The translations under genes and the position numbers were made by a program. The notes below the pieces were generated by a model. That model was given only the letters and a program-made list of their open reading frames with translations. It made no database searches and was not told where the DNA came from. Positions 23,617-30,880 of a stretch of DNA of 30,937 nucleotides are shown piece by piece. The first letter of the stretch is position 1. The number at the start of each line of letters is the position of its first letter. Origin of the DNA: Alphaproteobacteria bacterium (lineage in GTDB: Bacteria; Pseudomonadota; Alphaproteobacteria; Rickettsiales; 21-14-0-20-44-7). The stretch covers positions 1-30,937 of the forward strand of contig JABDBO010000004.1 of assembly GCA_013288575.1 (NCBI GenBank). Direction: 5' to 3'.

Positions 23617-25019
23617 TTTAGCTCTTCCTTCGCCTTCTTCACTTGCTTCAAAACTTCATCCGGCGCCGTACCGCCATATGATTTGCGTGATTTAACGGAA
23701 TTTTCAACACCGAGTACAGTGAAAATATTACCGGTGATTTTCGGCTCAATTTTCTGCAAATCTTCCAACGAAAGGCCAGAAATATCCACGCCTTTAGTTT
23801 CAGCCAGTTTTACTGCTTTGCCGGTAATGTGATGCGCATCGCGGAATGGGATGTTTAGTTCACGCACCAGCCAATCGGCAAAATCGGTCGCGGTTGCGAA
23901 ACCGGCAGATGCGCTTTTTAACATATTTTCTGAATTCACTTTCATATCAAGCAACATGCCTGCCATTACTTTCAAACAAATTTGCAAAGTTTCCGCCGCA
24001 TCAAACACCGGCTCTTTATCTTCCTGCATATCTTTATTATAAGCCAGTGGCAGCGCTTTCATTACGGTGAGCAACGTGATGAGCGAGCCATAAACCCGCC
24101 CGGTTTTGCCGCGCACAAGTTCCGCCGCATCAGGGTTGCGCTTTTGCGGCATGATAGATGAGCCAGTAGTGAATTTATCGGAAAGCGTGACGAATTTAAA
24201 TTGCGCCGAGCACCAAATAACAATTTCTTCAGCCAAACGCGAAAGATGCATCATGGTAATTGATGCCGCGCTTAAAAACTCCAGCGCAAAGTCGCGATCA
24301 GAAACTGAATCAAGTGAGTTATTAGTCGGCGCATCAAATTCCAATTCACTAGCAGTTTTGAAACGATCAGTCGGGAATGATGTTCCAGCCAATGCTGCTG
24401 CGCCAAGCGGGCATTGGTTCATTCGTTTACGCGCATCTTCAAATCGTGATTGGTCACGGGTGAGCATTTCATAATAAGCCATTAGATGATGGCCAAACGT
24501 CACCGGTTGCGCGCTTTGTAAGTGAGTGAATCCCGGCATGATGGTTGCGGCATCGTTTTCTGCCCGCGTTACCAAAACGCGGCGGAGATTTTTTAAATCA
24601 GCAATTGTTTCGTCAATCCGGTTGCGCACCCATAGGCGGAAATCAACTGCCACCTGGTCATTACGTGAACGCGCCGTGTGCAGCCGTCCCGCTGATTCGC
24701 CAGCCAAACCTTTTAGTTTATGCTCGATATTCATGTGAATATCTTCGAACTCAGTTTTAAATTTCACCGTGCCATCTTCAATGCCCTGTAAAATGCGCAT
24801 TAAACCATCAGCTATATTATTGCCATCTTCGGTAGAAATAATGCCCTGCTTTACCAGCATTTTAGTATGCGCAATCGAACCTTGGATATCTTCCTTATAA
24901 AGCTTATTATCAAAGCTGATCGAGGCATTTATTTTTTGCAGCAATTCATCTGGCATTTCATCAAAATGCCCGCCCCACATCTGGTTTGACTTGCCCGTTC
25001 CTTTATTATCTTTTGTCAT
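23613..25019 (-). CDS. argH: argininosuccinate lyase
   Basis: Splits argininosuccinate into arginine and fumarate, the last step of arginine synthesis. It belongs to the fumarase/aspartase superfamily. From the ATG at 25019 it is 468 aa; a GTG one codon earlier is possible but less likely. The three superfamily regions are present: TARSRNDQV (115-123), PGFTHLQSAQP (162-172) with the general acid/base His166, and the signature GSSIMPQKRNPD (286-297) with the flexible catalytic serine loop. The first 14 bases overlap the end of yihY, and the stop overlaps the 118-aa gene. Confidence 0.97.
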   Translation of the reverse strand: MTKDNKGTGKSNQMWGGHFDEMPDELLQKINASISFDNKLYKEDIQGSIAHTKMLVKQGIISTEDGNNIADGLMRILQGIEDGTVKFKTEFEDIHMNIEHKLKGLAGESAGRLHTARSRNDQVAVDFRLWVRNRIDETIADLKNLRRVLVTRAENDAATIMPGFTHLQSAQPVTFGHHLMAYYEMLTRDQSRFEDARKRMNQCPLGAAALAGTSFPTDRFKTASELEFDAPTNNSLDSVSDRDFALEFLSAASITMMHLSRLAEEIVIWCSAQFKFVTLSDKFTTGSSIMPQKRNPDAAELVRGKTGRVYGSLITLLTVMKALPLAYNKDMQEDKEPVFDAAETLQICLKVMAGMLLDMKVNSENMLKSASAGFATATDFADWLVRELNIPFRDAHHITGKAVKLAETKGVDISGLSLEDLQKIEPKITGNIFTVLGVENSVKSRKSYGGTAPDEVLKQVKKAKEELK

Positions 25020-25989
25020 CACGCACCACTATTTCATCTTTCTTTACATCACGGTTATGCAGCTCGCCAGTTTTAACTTGCTCGGGCGAAACTTCCTGCC
25101 GCTGGATAATTTTATGGCCGAGATATTGCTCTAATAAATAGTTAAACTCAGCGCCATAAATAAAAATCATGTTGATTATATAGAAAAACACAAGAAATGC
25201 TATCATGCTCGCAAGCGAGCCATAAACCAGGTTAAACTGGTTATAATGTGAGAGATAATAAGTAATACCGCGCGCCGCTATTGCCCAGCCGATAAGGGTT
25301 ATCAGCGCACCGGGAATTGTATCGCGCCATTTTTGCTTAACATTGGGCAGGAAATAATAAAGCCCTGAAATGAAAAACAATAGCACGGCAAAGGCAAAAA
25401 CATAGCGCAAGAGTTCCCATTCGCCAGCGAAAAATGAAACTTGCGGCAAAGCTTCCTGAGATTGGCCGTTGATAGTTTGATAAGTAATAAAGACACCAAA
25501 TAATTTGTTAAATACTATTGGCACAATGACGAGGGCTAACATCGCCACAATTAATATTAAAGTCAGCAGCAATAACTGCCCGATAGAAAGTGCGCGGCGC
25601 AGATAATAATTGGGCGGCGTATGCACGTGGTAGGCGCGGTTTAACACGGTGCGCATGCCTTCAACAATTGATGAAGATGTCCAGATTGTGCCCAGAATCG
25701 AAATGGTCAACAAACCTTGCGGCGGGCCGGAGAGGATTTCATCAATCCGCGGAACAATAGCTGCCACCATATGCTGCGGCGCATTATCAACGATAAGGTG
25801 AATTAAATGTGAGCCAGCGCTGGTTTCACCTAATGCTCCGAGTATAGCAACAAAGAAAACCAAAAACGGAAAAAACGCTAATAATACAAGGAAAGAAAGG
25901 TAGCCGGCATGTTCCACCCCATCGTGGTTAACCATGTTATCCGCCGCCTTGTAAACCATTAAACCTATATCTTTCAGTCTGTTTTTCAC
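25006..25989 (-). CDS. YihY/BrkB-family inner-membrane protein
   Basis: A 327-aa protein with six or seven membrane segments. The first follows HAGYLSFLVLLAFFPFLVFF, and the stretches GTIWTSSSIVEGMRTVLNRAYHV, YFLPNVKQKWRDTIPGALI, and YGSLASMIAFLVFFYIINMIFIYGAEFN are typical of the YihY/BrkB (UPF0761) family. The family was once called ribonuclease BN in error; its molecular function is not settled. The C-terminal 45 residues are charged and cytoplasmic. It begins with GTG at 25989; an ATG at 25959 is an alternative that still precedes the first helix. argH overlaps its end. Confidence 0.88.
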   Translation of the reverse strand: MKNRLKDIGLMVYKAADNMVNHDGVEHAGYLSFLVLLAFFPFLVFFVAILGALGETSAGSHLIHLIVDNAPQHMVAAIVPRIDEILSGPPQGLLTISILGTIWTSSSIVEGMRTVLNRAYHVHTPPNYYLRRALSIGQLLLLTLILIVAMLALVIVPIVFNKLFGVFITYQTINGQSQEALPQVSFFAGEWELLRYVFAFAVLLFFISGLYYFLPNVKQKWRDTIPGALITLIGWAIAARGITYYLSHYNQFNLVYGSLASMIAFLVFFYIINMIFIYGAEFNYLLEQYLGHKIIQRQEVSPEQVKTGELHNRDVKKDEIVVRDDKR

Positions 25990-26070
25990 GGCCTTATTAT
26001 GGGTAATAATTGAGTTTCAGGCAATAAGAAGTGATTTTTTAGTAAAATTTTGTTTCCAGTTATGAAAATT

Positions 26071-26099
26071 TTGTGATAAATCTTCCGGCCGAATAAATT
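26071..26099 (+). promoter_or_regulatory. sigma70-type promoter for the small exported Gln/Ala protein
   Basis: TTGTGA (26071-26076), 17 bases, TAAATT (26094-26099). The start of transcription would be near 26105, giving a leader of about 35 bases with a good ribosome site AGGGAG at 26128-26133, seven bases before the ATG. Two copies of AAAATTTTGT lie just upstream and across the -35. Confidence 0.45.
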
Positions 26100-26140
26100 C
26101 TTTATTCAATTAAACTTAATAAACTCTAGGGAGACTACTT

Positions 26141-26368
26141 ATGAAAACTTCTATTTTCGCTGCCGCTTTGGTAGCTGTTCTTGTTGCAACTCCAGCTCTC
26201 GCTGCTGAACAAGCTCAAGATCAATCACAACCACAAACTCAAACTGAAGCTAAAGCTCCTAAAGCTGAAAACAAAGCTTCTAAAGCTTCTCAAGCTCAAG
26301 CTGGTCAAGCTAACCAAGCTACTCAAGCTGGTCAACAACAGCAACAAACTCCTTCACAAGCGAAGTAG
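26141..26368 (+). CDS. small exported low-complexity Gln/Ala/Lys protein
   Basis: A 75-aa protein. The signal peptide MKTSIFAAALVAVLVATPALAA is cleaved near residue 21-22. The mature 53 residues are almost only Gln, Ala, Lys, Thr, Ser, Glu, Asn and Pro and must be disordered. The DNA is an imperfect array of AAAGCT and CAAGCT hexamers. Codon choice is extreme: GCT for nearly every Ala and CAA for nearly every Gln, unlike the neighbours but like hupB, which suggests high expression. It has its own promoter, a strong ribosome site and a strong terminator, so it is a single-gene unit. I do not recognise it; short Ala/Gln/Lys-rich exported proteins with no assigned function are common in alphaproteobacteria. 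Confidence 0.78.
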   Translation: MKTSIFAAALVAVLVATPALAAEQAQDQSQPQTQTEAKAPKAENKASKASQAQAGQANQATQAGQQQQQTPSQAK

Positions 26369-26392
26369 TTTTTGCTGATTTGCAAAATTTAA

Positions 26393-26420
26393 GGCGCTGC
26401 CAATTGGCGGCGCCTTTTTT
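26393..26420 (+). terminator. strong intrinsic terminator
   Basis: GGCGCTGCC (26393-26401) pairs with GGCGGCGCC (26406-26414) around AATT with one T-G pair, followed by six Ts. It lies 25 bases after the stop of the small exported protein gene. On the minus strand the hairpin is followed by TTAAATTTT, so it may also stop transcripts from the yajC side. Confidence 0.88.
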
Positions 26421-26431
26421 ATTTTTAATTT

Positions 26432-26550
26432 GCGTTCGGCGCGCAGCCCTCGCCCTCAATGGGCTTGCCCTCGCTTCGCTCACGAGTCCATAGCATCACT
26501 TTTGGCATGTTCTAAGAACCGGGAACCATCAGCCCGCCGCGCACGAACGC
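26432..26550. repeat. imperfect long inverted repeat, gene-free
   Basis: Left arm GCGTTCGGCGCGC (26432-26444) pairs with right arm GCGCACGAACGC (26539-26550), allowing one extra base. The 94 bases between hold smaller complementary pieces such as GCCC/GGGC around 26453-26465. The region is GC-rich compared with its surroundings. The open frame that crosses it (26430-26729) has Arg/Ser-rich nonsense composition. It may be a small non-coding mobile element or repeat; its full bounds are uncertain. Confidence 0.4.
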
Positions 26551-26612
26551 GAGCATCCAAAGCTAGGAAACAATTAAAATTCCAGAAATCATTTATAAGA
26601 GCTGAATGCGAA

Positions 26613-26708
26613 GTGATTTTCTACGCGGAGAATCCGAGCGTATATGACATACGTAAGCGATTCGAGCATAGAAAATTACAAGCAAGCAGCCGTAGAAATG
26701 ATTTCTAC
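26613..26708. repeat. nested palindromes abutting the NDUFA12-like stop codon
   Basis: GTGATTTTCTA (26613-26623) pairs with TAGAAAATTAC (26669-26679) with one mismatch. Inside are GAATC/GATTC (26630-26634, 26659-26663) and CGTAT/ATACG (26639-26643, 26649-26653) around loop ATGAC. Next, GTAGAAAT and ATTTCTAC (26692-26708) form an exact palindrome around one G. The minus-strand TAG in that palindrome (26705-26707) is the stop of the NDUFA12-like gene. A related piece CAGAAATCATTT is at 26583-26594. This looks like a palindromic repetitive element inserted at the gene end. Confidence 0.55.
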
Positions 26709-27047
26709 TCCGGCTTCCAGGCCTCATAATCGCCAGTGGCCCTATCCCGTTTAGCACCGGCTTTAATATGGCCTTTTGGCACATAGGCTAAATCTGTGCC
26801 GCTCAAATTCGGCAGGTGCGGTTTTTGCCAATCATAGGTTTTTTGCGCATCAATATTCGGCACTTCATCAGTAGTCTTGTGCAGCCAGCGGTGCCAATCA
26901 GCCGGAACTTTTGAAGCTTCAGGGATGCCTTTATAAACCACCCAGCGGCGGTTTTTGCTATTGGTAAAATAAGAATTACCAAACTCATCGCGGCCAATGC
27001 GACGGCCAAAAAAACATCGTGTATAAACTTGTGCCTATAGTTGCCAT
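26705..27047 (-). pseudogene. NDUFA12-like complex I protein, apparent frameshift in a T7 run
   Basis: Accessory/assembly protein of complex I (NDUFA12, B17.2 family). ATG at 27047 overlaps the yajC stop (TAATG). It reads MATIGTSLYTMFF, then meets seven Ts (27014-27008 on this strand). Read straight through, it stops after seven more residues. Skipping one T gives GRRIGRDEFGNSYF, then RWVVYKGIPEASKVPADWHR, WLHKTTDE, DWQKPHLPNLSGTDLAY and the end DYEAWKPE, all family-typical, 113 aa in total. The rest is intact, so the cause may be a homopolymer sequencing error, slippage at the T run, or a very recent mutation. The stop is inside a palindromic element. Confidence 0.8.
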
Positions 27048-27445
27048 TATTTTTTGCTACCTTTGGTTTTAGCATTATCATTCACTGGCTTATCAACAAT
27101 TACGCTGGAAATGGTCGAGGCCACAACCTGAATTGTAATATCATCGGCAATTTCAACATCCAAAGTTCCGTCAGCTTGGTTAACTTTGGCAACTTTTCCT
27201 AAAATTCCGCCCGCAGTTATGACTTTATCGCCACGGCGGATGTTAGCAATCATCGCCTGATGCAATTTCATCTTCCTTTGTTGCGGGCGAATGAGCAGGA
27301 AATAGAAAATAATGAAAATGAAAATAAATGGAGCAATCGTCGTCATGATATTGCCTTCTGGCGAAATACCGGCCGCAGTCAAATCAGCCGAAGTTGTGGC
27401 TGTGGGCGCGGTTTCAGCAGCTGCATCTTGAATAAAAAAGCTCAT
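27047..27445 (-). CDS. yajC: preprotein translocase subunit YajC
   Basis: Small inner-membrane partner of SecDF in protein export. I chose ATG at 27445, giving 132 aa and the normal start MSFFIQDAAAE; a longer frame to 27490 adds residues not typical of the family. It has one membrane helix (FIFIFIIFYFLLIRPQQRK) followed by the YajC domain HQAMIANIRRGDKVITAGG and GKVAKV. The N-terminal Ala/Thr-rich segment is longer than in E. coli, as is usual in this class. secD/secF are not next to it here; an NDUFA12-like gene follows, coupled by TAATG. Confidence 0.94.
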   Translation of the reverse strand: MSFFIQDAAAETAPTATTSADLTAAGISPEGNIMTTIAPFIFIFIIFYFLLIRPQQRKMKLHQAMIANIRRGDKVITAGGILGKVAKVNQADGTLDVEIADDITIQVVASTISSVIVDKPVNDNAKTKGSKK

Positions 27446-27527
27446 ATTTTCTCTCGTTTTAATTTGAAATGACAATAAACCAACAACCAATAACCAGCAA
27501 CAATAAACTAACTTTTAGTGATGCGAC

Positions 27528-27556
27528 TTGAAAAAGGCAAATAAATCACTTACATT
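27528..27556 (+). promoter_or_regulatory. lon promoter, probably giving a leaderless message
   Basis: TTGAAA (27528-27533), 17 bases, TACATT (27551-27556). The expected transcription start is at or next to the lon ATG at 27563. No ribosome site is seen upstream of it. The same bases can be read as an RpoH-like site, CTTG (27527-27530) and CTTACAT (27549-27555) with an 18-base spacer, which would suit a heat-shock protease. Confidence 0.48.
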
Positions 27557-27562
27557 ATCTAT

Positions 27563-29962
27563 ATGTTCAAAAGAACGTCAAAAGAAGCCTATCCAGTTTT
27601 ACCCTTAAGAGACGTTGTCGTCTTCCCGGGAACTGTGCCTTCATTACTTGTTGGCCGCGAAAAATCAATCCGCGCTTTGGAAGTTGCATTAGAATCTGCC
27701 AGCCGCAAAATTTTCCTGGTTACGCAAATCACACCAACTGATGATGATCCTGAATCTGGCAAATTATACCAAACCGGCGTTATCTGCTCAATTTTGCATT
27801 TGCTAAAACTTCCTGATGGAACTGTGAAAGTTTTGGTTGAAGGTGAAAAACGCGCAAAAATTAAAACATACACTGTTCATAAAGAATATTCAGAAGCTGA
27901 AGTTGTGGAACTTGATGAAGTTGCCGTTGGCGATACGCATGCATTATGCAGCACGGTGATCAAACAATTTGGCGAATATTTGAAAATGAACCGCAAAATT
28001 CCTTTCAATATTCTCGAAAACATCAATAAAATTACCGATCCGAGTGATTTGTCAGACAAACTCGCAAGCTACTTGCCGATTAAAATTCATGAGCGCCAGA
28101 AGCTGCTTGATGAATTGAACCCGCAAAAACGCCTGGAAGAAATTACGGTTTTAATTGAACGCGAAATTTCAGTGCTCAACACTGAAATCAAAATCCGCGG
28201 CCGGGTGAAAAGCCAGATCGAGAAAAACCAAAAAGATTATTATTTGAATGAACAGCTAAAAGCCATTCAGAAAGAGCTTGATGAAGAAGAGGGCAAAGAT
28301 GATATTGCCGAGTTGGAAAAGAAAATTGGCGAGCTGAAACTCTCTGATGAAGCGCGCGATAAAGCCAAAAGCGAATTGAAGAAACTCAAAACCATGAGCC
28401 CGATTTCGGCTGAAGCTTCTGTGATCCGCAATTATGTTGACTGGCTGACTTCAATCCCTTGGCAGAACCCAAGCCAAGTTAAAACTGATTTGAACGAGGC
28501 AGAAAAAGTTCTGCAGAAAGACCATTATGGTTTGGAGCAGGTTAAAGAACGCATCCTCGAATATTTAGCTGTGCAAGCGCGCACCGGCGGCAAAGTCCGC
28601 GGCCCGATTTTATGTTTGGTTGGCCCTCCCGGTGTTGGTAAAACTTCTCTCGGCCGCTCAATTGCCGAGGCGACAGGCCGCGAATTTGCCAAAATTTCGC
28701 TCGGCGGCATGCGTGATGAAGCCGAAATCCGTGGACATCGCCGCACATATTTAGGTTCAATGCCGGGCAAACTCATCCAGTCGATGAAAAAAACCAAGCA
28801 TTCAAACCCGCTGATTTTGCTCGATGAAATCGACAAAATGAGCCAGGATTTCCGTGGCGACCCGGCTTCTGCATTATTGGAAGTTCTTGACCCTGAACAA
28901 AATAATAAATTCAATGATCACTATCTGGAAGTTGATTATGACCTCTCGGGCGTAATGTTCATTGCCACTGCCAACACATTGCGTTTGCCTCGCCCGCTGT
29001 TGGATAGGATGGAACTTATCCGTATTGGCGGCTACACTGAAGATGAAAAAATCGAAATCGCCAAAACGCATTTAATCCCGAAACTTCTCGAATCACATTC
29101 CATGAAACTCGATGAATGGAAAATTAGCGATGATGCACTGACTGATTTAATTCGTTACTATACCCGCGAAGCTGGTGTGCGTTCACTTGAACGTGAGCTC
29201 GCAAACCTCGTGCGCAAAGCTTTGAAAAAAATCGAAAGCGGCAAGGTTGAAAAAGTCGCCGTCACTCGTAAGAACTTGGAAAAATTTGCCAAAGTGCGCA
29301 AATATTCATACGGCCAAACTGAGAAAGATGATCTGATCGGCGTCACTACCGGCCTTGCTTACACTGAAACCGGCGGCGATATTTTACAGATCGAAGCGGT
29401 TTCAATGCCAGGCGGCAAAGGCAAGATTTCTTACACTGGTAACCTCGAAAAAGTTATGCGCGAATCAATTGATGCCGCCGCCAGCTTCGTGCGTTTCCGC
29501 TGCCTTGATTACGGAATTAAACCGCCGGAATTCCAAGATAAAGACATCCACGTCCACGTGCCAGAAGGCGCCACTCCTAAAGACGGCCCATCTGCCGGTG
29601 TTGCTATGTGCACATCAATAGTTTCAGTATTGACTGGAATTCCAGTGAAAAAATCTGTCGCCATGACTGGCGAGATCACGCTTCGTGGTCGCGTTTTACC
29701 AATTGGTGGATTAAAAGAAAAACTTTTAGCAGCACTACGTAGCGGAATTAAAACTGTTCTGATCCCATCTGAAAATGTCAAAGATCTGGCTGAAATTCCT
29801 GATAATGTGAAAAATCACATGGAAATAATTCCAGTTGAAACAGTTGATGATGTTTTGAAAAACGCATTAACCCGCGTGCCGGAACCAACCGAATGGGATG
29901 GCGAATTTAATCGCGATAAGAAAAAATCTTCCGGCGATGATGAAGTTCGTTTAGCGCATTAG
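27563..29962 (+). CDS. lon: ATP-dependent protease Lon
   Basis: Cytosolic AAA+ serine protease that degrades misfolded and regulatory proteins. It is 799 aa. The N-terminal domain begins with YPVLPLRDVVVFPGTVPSL; a coiled-coil stretch (about 190-260) precedes the AAA+ module. Walker A GPPGVGKT is at residues 354-361 and ILLDEIDKMSQDFRGDPASA holds Walker B. The protease domain has catalytic Ser677 in KDGPSAGVAM and the lysine motif GGLKEKLLAA. The C-terminal tail is charged. Lon directly upstream of hupB is a conserved alphaproteobacterial order. It diverges from yajC with 117 bp between starts. Confidence 0.98.
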   Translation: MFKRTSKEAYPVLPLRDVVVFPGTVPSLLVGREKSIRALEVALESASRKIFLVTQITPTDDDPESGKLYQTGVICSILHLLKLPDGTVKVLVEGEKRAKIKTYTVHKEYSEAEVVELDEVAVGDTHALCSTVIKQFGEYLKMNRKIPFNILENINKITDPSDLSDKLASYLPIKIHERQKLLDELNPQKRLEEITVLIEREISVLNTEIKIRGRVKSQIEKNQKDYYLNEQLKAIQKELDEEEGKDDIAELEKKIGELKLSDEARDKAKSELKKLKTMSPISAEASVIRNYVDWLTSIPWQNPSQVKTDLNEAEKVLQKDHYGLEQVKERILEYLAVQARTGGKVRGPILCLVGPPGVGKTSLGRSIAEATGREFAKISLGGMRDEAEIRGHRRTYLGSMPGKLIQSMKKTKHSNPLILLDEIDKMSQDFRGDPASALLEVLDPEQNNKFNDHYLEVDYDLSGVMFIATANTLRLPRPLLDRMELIRIGGYTEDEKIEIAKTHLIPKLLESHSMKLDEWKISDDALTDLIRYYTREAGVRSLERELANLVRKALKKIESGKVEKVAVTRKNLEKFAKVRKYSYGQTEKDDLIGVTTGLAYTETGGDILQIEAVSMPGGKGKISYTGNLEKVMRESIDAAASFVRFRCLDYGIKPPEFQDKDIHVHVPEGATPKDGPSAGVAMCTSIVSVLTGIPVKKSVAMTGEITLRGRVLPIGGLKEKLLAALRSGIKTVLIPSENVKDLAEIPDNVKNHMEIIPVETVDDVLKNALTRVPEPTEWDGEFNRDKKKSSGDDEVRLAH

Positions 29963-29975
29963 AGCCGTAATGAAT

Positions 29976-29990
29976 TCACAATTATTGTGA
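29976..29990. promoter_or_regulatory. 15-bp inverted repeat after lon, weak terminator or binding site
   Basis: TCACAAT and ATTGTGA are exact reverse complements around one T, 14 bases after the lon stop and followed by TTTAATTT. The AT-rich stem would be weak as a terminator. The symmetry also suits a protein-binding site. Confidence 0.4.
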
Positions 29991-30111
29991 TTTAATTTCT
30001 CGCTTCATCAAAAACAATAATAAAAATGCCGCAAACCCGCAAAAACAGCGCATAACTACATTTTTTCAATTGACAAGAGTATCAAATTAGTTTTTCCTGT
30101 CTCGATCCCCT

Positions 30112-30137
30112 GCAAACTAGGCATAGAGCCAGTTTGC
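30112..30137 (+). promoter_or_regulatory. hairpin in the hupB upstream region
   Basis: GCAAACT (30112-30118) and GGC (30120-30122) pair with GCC (30128-30130) and AGTTTGC (30131-30137) around loop ATAGA, with one bulged A. It lies 37 bases before the hupB ATG. A TTGACA (30070-30075) upstream is an exact -35 box, but I see no good -10 at normal spacing, so the start site is unclear. The hairpin is either in the mRNA leader, where it could stabilise or regulate, or an operator. Confidence 0.42.
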
Positions 30138-30174
30138 GATGCGGGTAAACTAGTTAATTAATAGGGTAATAATC

Positions 30175-30450
30175 ATGACTAATAAAAATGAACTCATCAA
30201 TGCAGTTGCAAACCAAGCTAAATTATCTCGTGCTGATGCAGCTCGTGCTGTTGATGCTCTGATCAATTCAATTGGTACATCTCTGAAAAAAGGCAACGAA
30301 GTTCGCCTCGTTGGCTTCGGCACTTTCCTCGTGCAAAAACGCAAAGCAACCACTGGCCGCAACCCGCGCACTGGTGCTAAAATCAATATTCCTGCTTCTA
30401 AACAGCCAAAATTCCGCGCTGGTAAAGCTCTTAAAGAAGCTGTTAACTAG
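30175..30450 (+). CDS. hupB: DNA-binding protein HU
   Basis: Small nucleoid protein that binds and bends DNA. It is 91 aa, beginning MTNKNELINAVANQAKLSRADAA, with the HU/IHF signature GFGTFLVQKRKATTGRNPRTG carrying the DNA-clasping beta arms. It is HU rather than IHF by sequence and by its place after lon. Codon use is strongly biased (GCT, CGT, GGT), as expected for an abundant protein. The ribosome site is AGGGTA at 30163-30168. Two hairpins follow the stop, the second a strong terminator. Confidence 0.96.
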   Translation: MTNKNELINAVANQAKLSRADAARAVDALINSIGTSLKKGNEVRLVGFGTFLVQKRKATTGRNPRTGAKINIPASKQPKFRAGKALKEAVN

Positions 30451-30459
30451 AAAAAAGCG

Positions 30460-30476
30460 CATAGAATTCTTCTATG
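30460..30476 (+). other. short hairpin after hupB
   Basis: CATAGAA and TTCTATG pair exactly around TTC, nine bases after the hupB stop and just before the terminator. It may protect the 3' end of the message. Confidence 0.5.
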
Positions 30477-30481
30477 AATTT

Positions 30482-30511
30482 ATACCCCGTCTTTTGACGG
30501 GGTATTTTTTT
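30482..30511 (+). terminator. strong intrinsic terminator of hupB
   Basis: ATACCCCGTC (30482-30491) pairs exactly with GACGGGGTAT (30496-30505) around TTTT and runs into a tract of seven Ts (30505-30511). Confidence 0.93.
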
Positions 30512-30880
30512 GGCTTATCACTGTGGCGCGCAAAGCGCCGCGTTCAGTTCACAAATTGCCTTAGCCCAATAAAATTTATTGATTATCCATAAAATCAAGC
30601 TAAATAGGGCTAATTGTTCCAATTTTTATGAGCTAATTTCGAGGTGGGTTTGGACAATTATAACAATCCCCACCCCCCTGGTTACCCATGCTGGTTTGAG
30701 CTTTTAGAAAACACCCTTATGCATTGTAGGTAATTCTTGCGGAGATTAAGCGCAGCCGGAGCTTTCAAAGCTTCTTTTATCTTATCTCTCGTTCTATAGG
30801 AATATACGCTCAATGTAGAACATATGTAGAACGTAAGTTTGAGCATTTTCTGTCAAACCACGTTAAATCATTGAAAAATA
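30512..30880. other. gene-free stretch between hupB and tRNA-Val, several inverted repeats
   Basis: I see no convincing gene on either strand. Visible structure: GGCGC/GCGCC around GCAAA (30525-30539); TTAGCCC (30561-30567) matching GGGCTAA (30607-30613), with CAATAAA/TTTATTG (30567-30581) inside; GGTGGG and CCCACC near 30641-30675; GCTCAA (30808-30813) matching TTGAGC (30839-30844), enclosing two direct copies of ATGTAGAAC 11 bases apart (30813-30821, 30824-30832). The tRNA reads towards this stretch, so it lies after the tRNA 3' end. Confidence 0.45.

Noticed and set aside
26430..26729. A 99-residue open frame across the palindromic block
   Set aside because: Composition is Arg/Ser/Ala-rich nonsense, no ribosome site, and it runs through inverted repeats into the NDUFA12-like gene on the other strand.
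26803..27081. A 92-residue minus-strand frame overlapping the NDUFA12-like gene
   Set aside because: It is the wrong frame of the same gene; conserved NDUFA12 residues appear only in the neighbouring frame.
27446..27490. Extended start for YajC
   Set aside because: The added 15 residues are not family-like, and ATG 27445 gives the normal start with a purine-rich stretch upstream.
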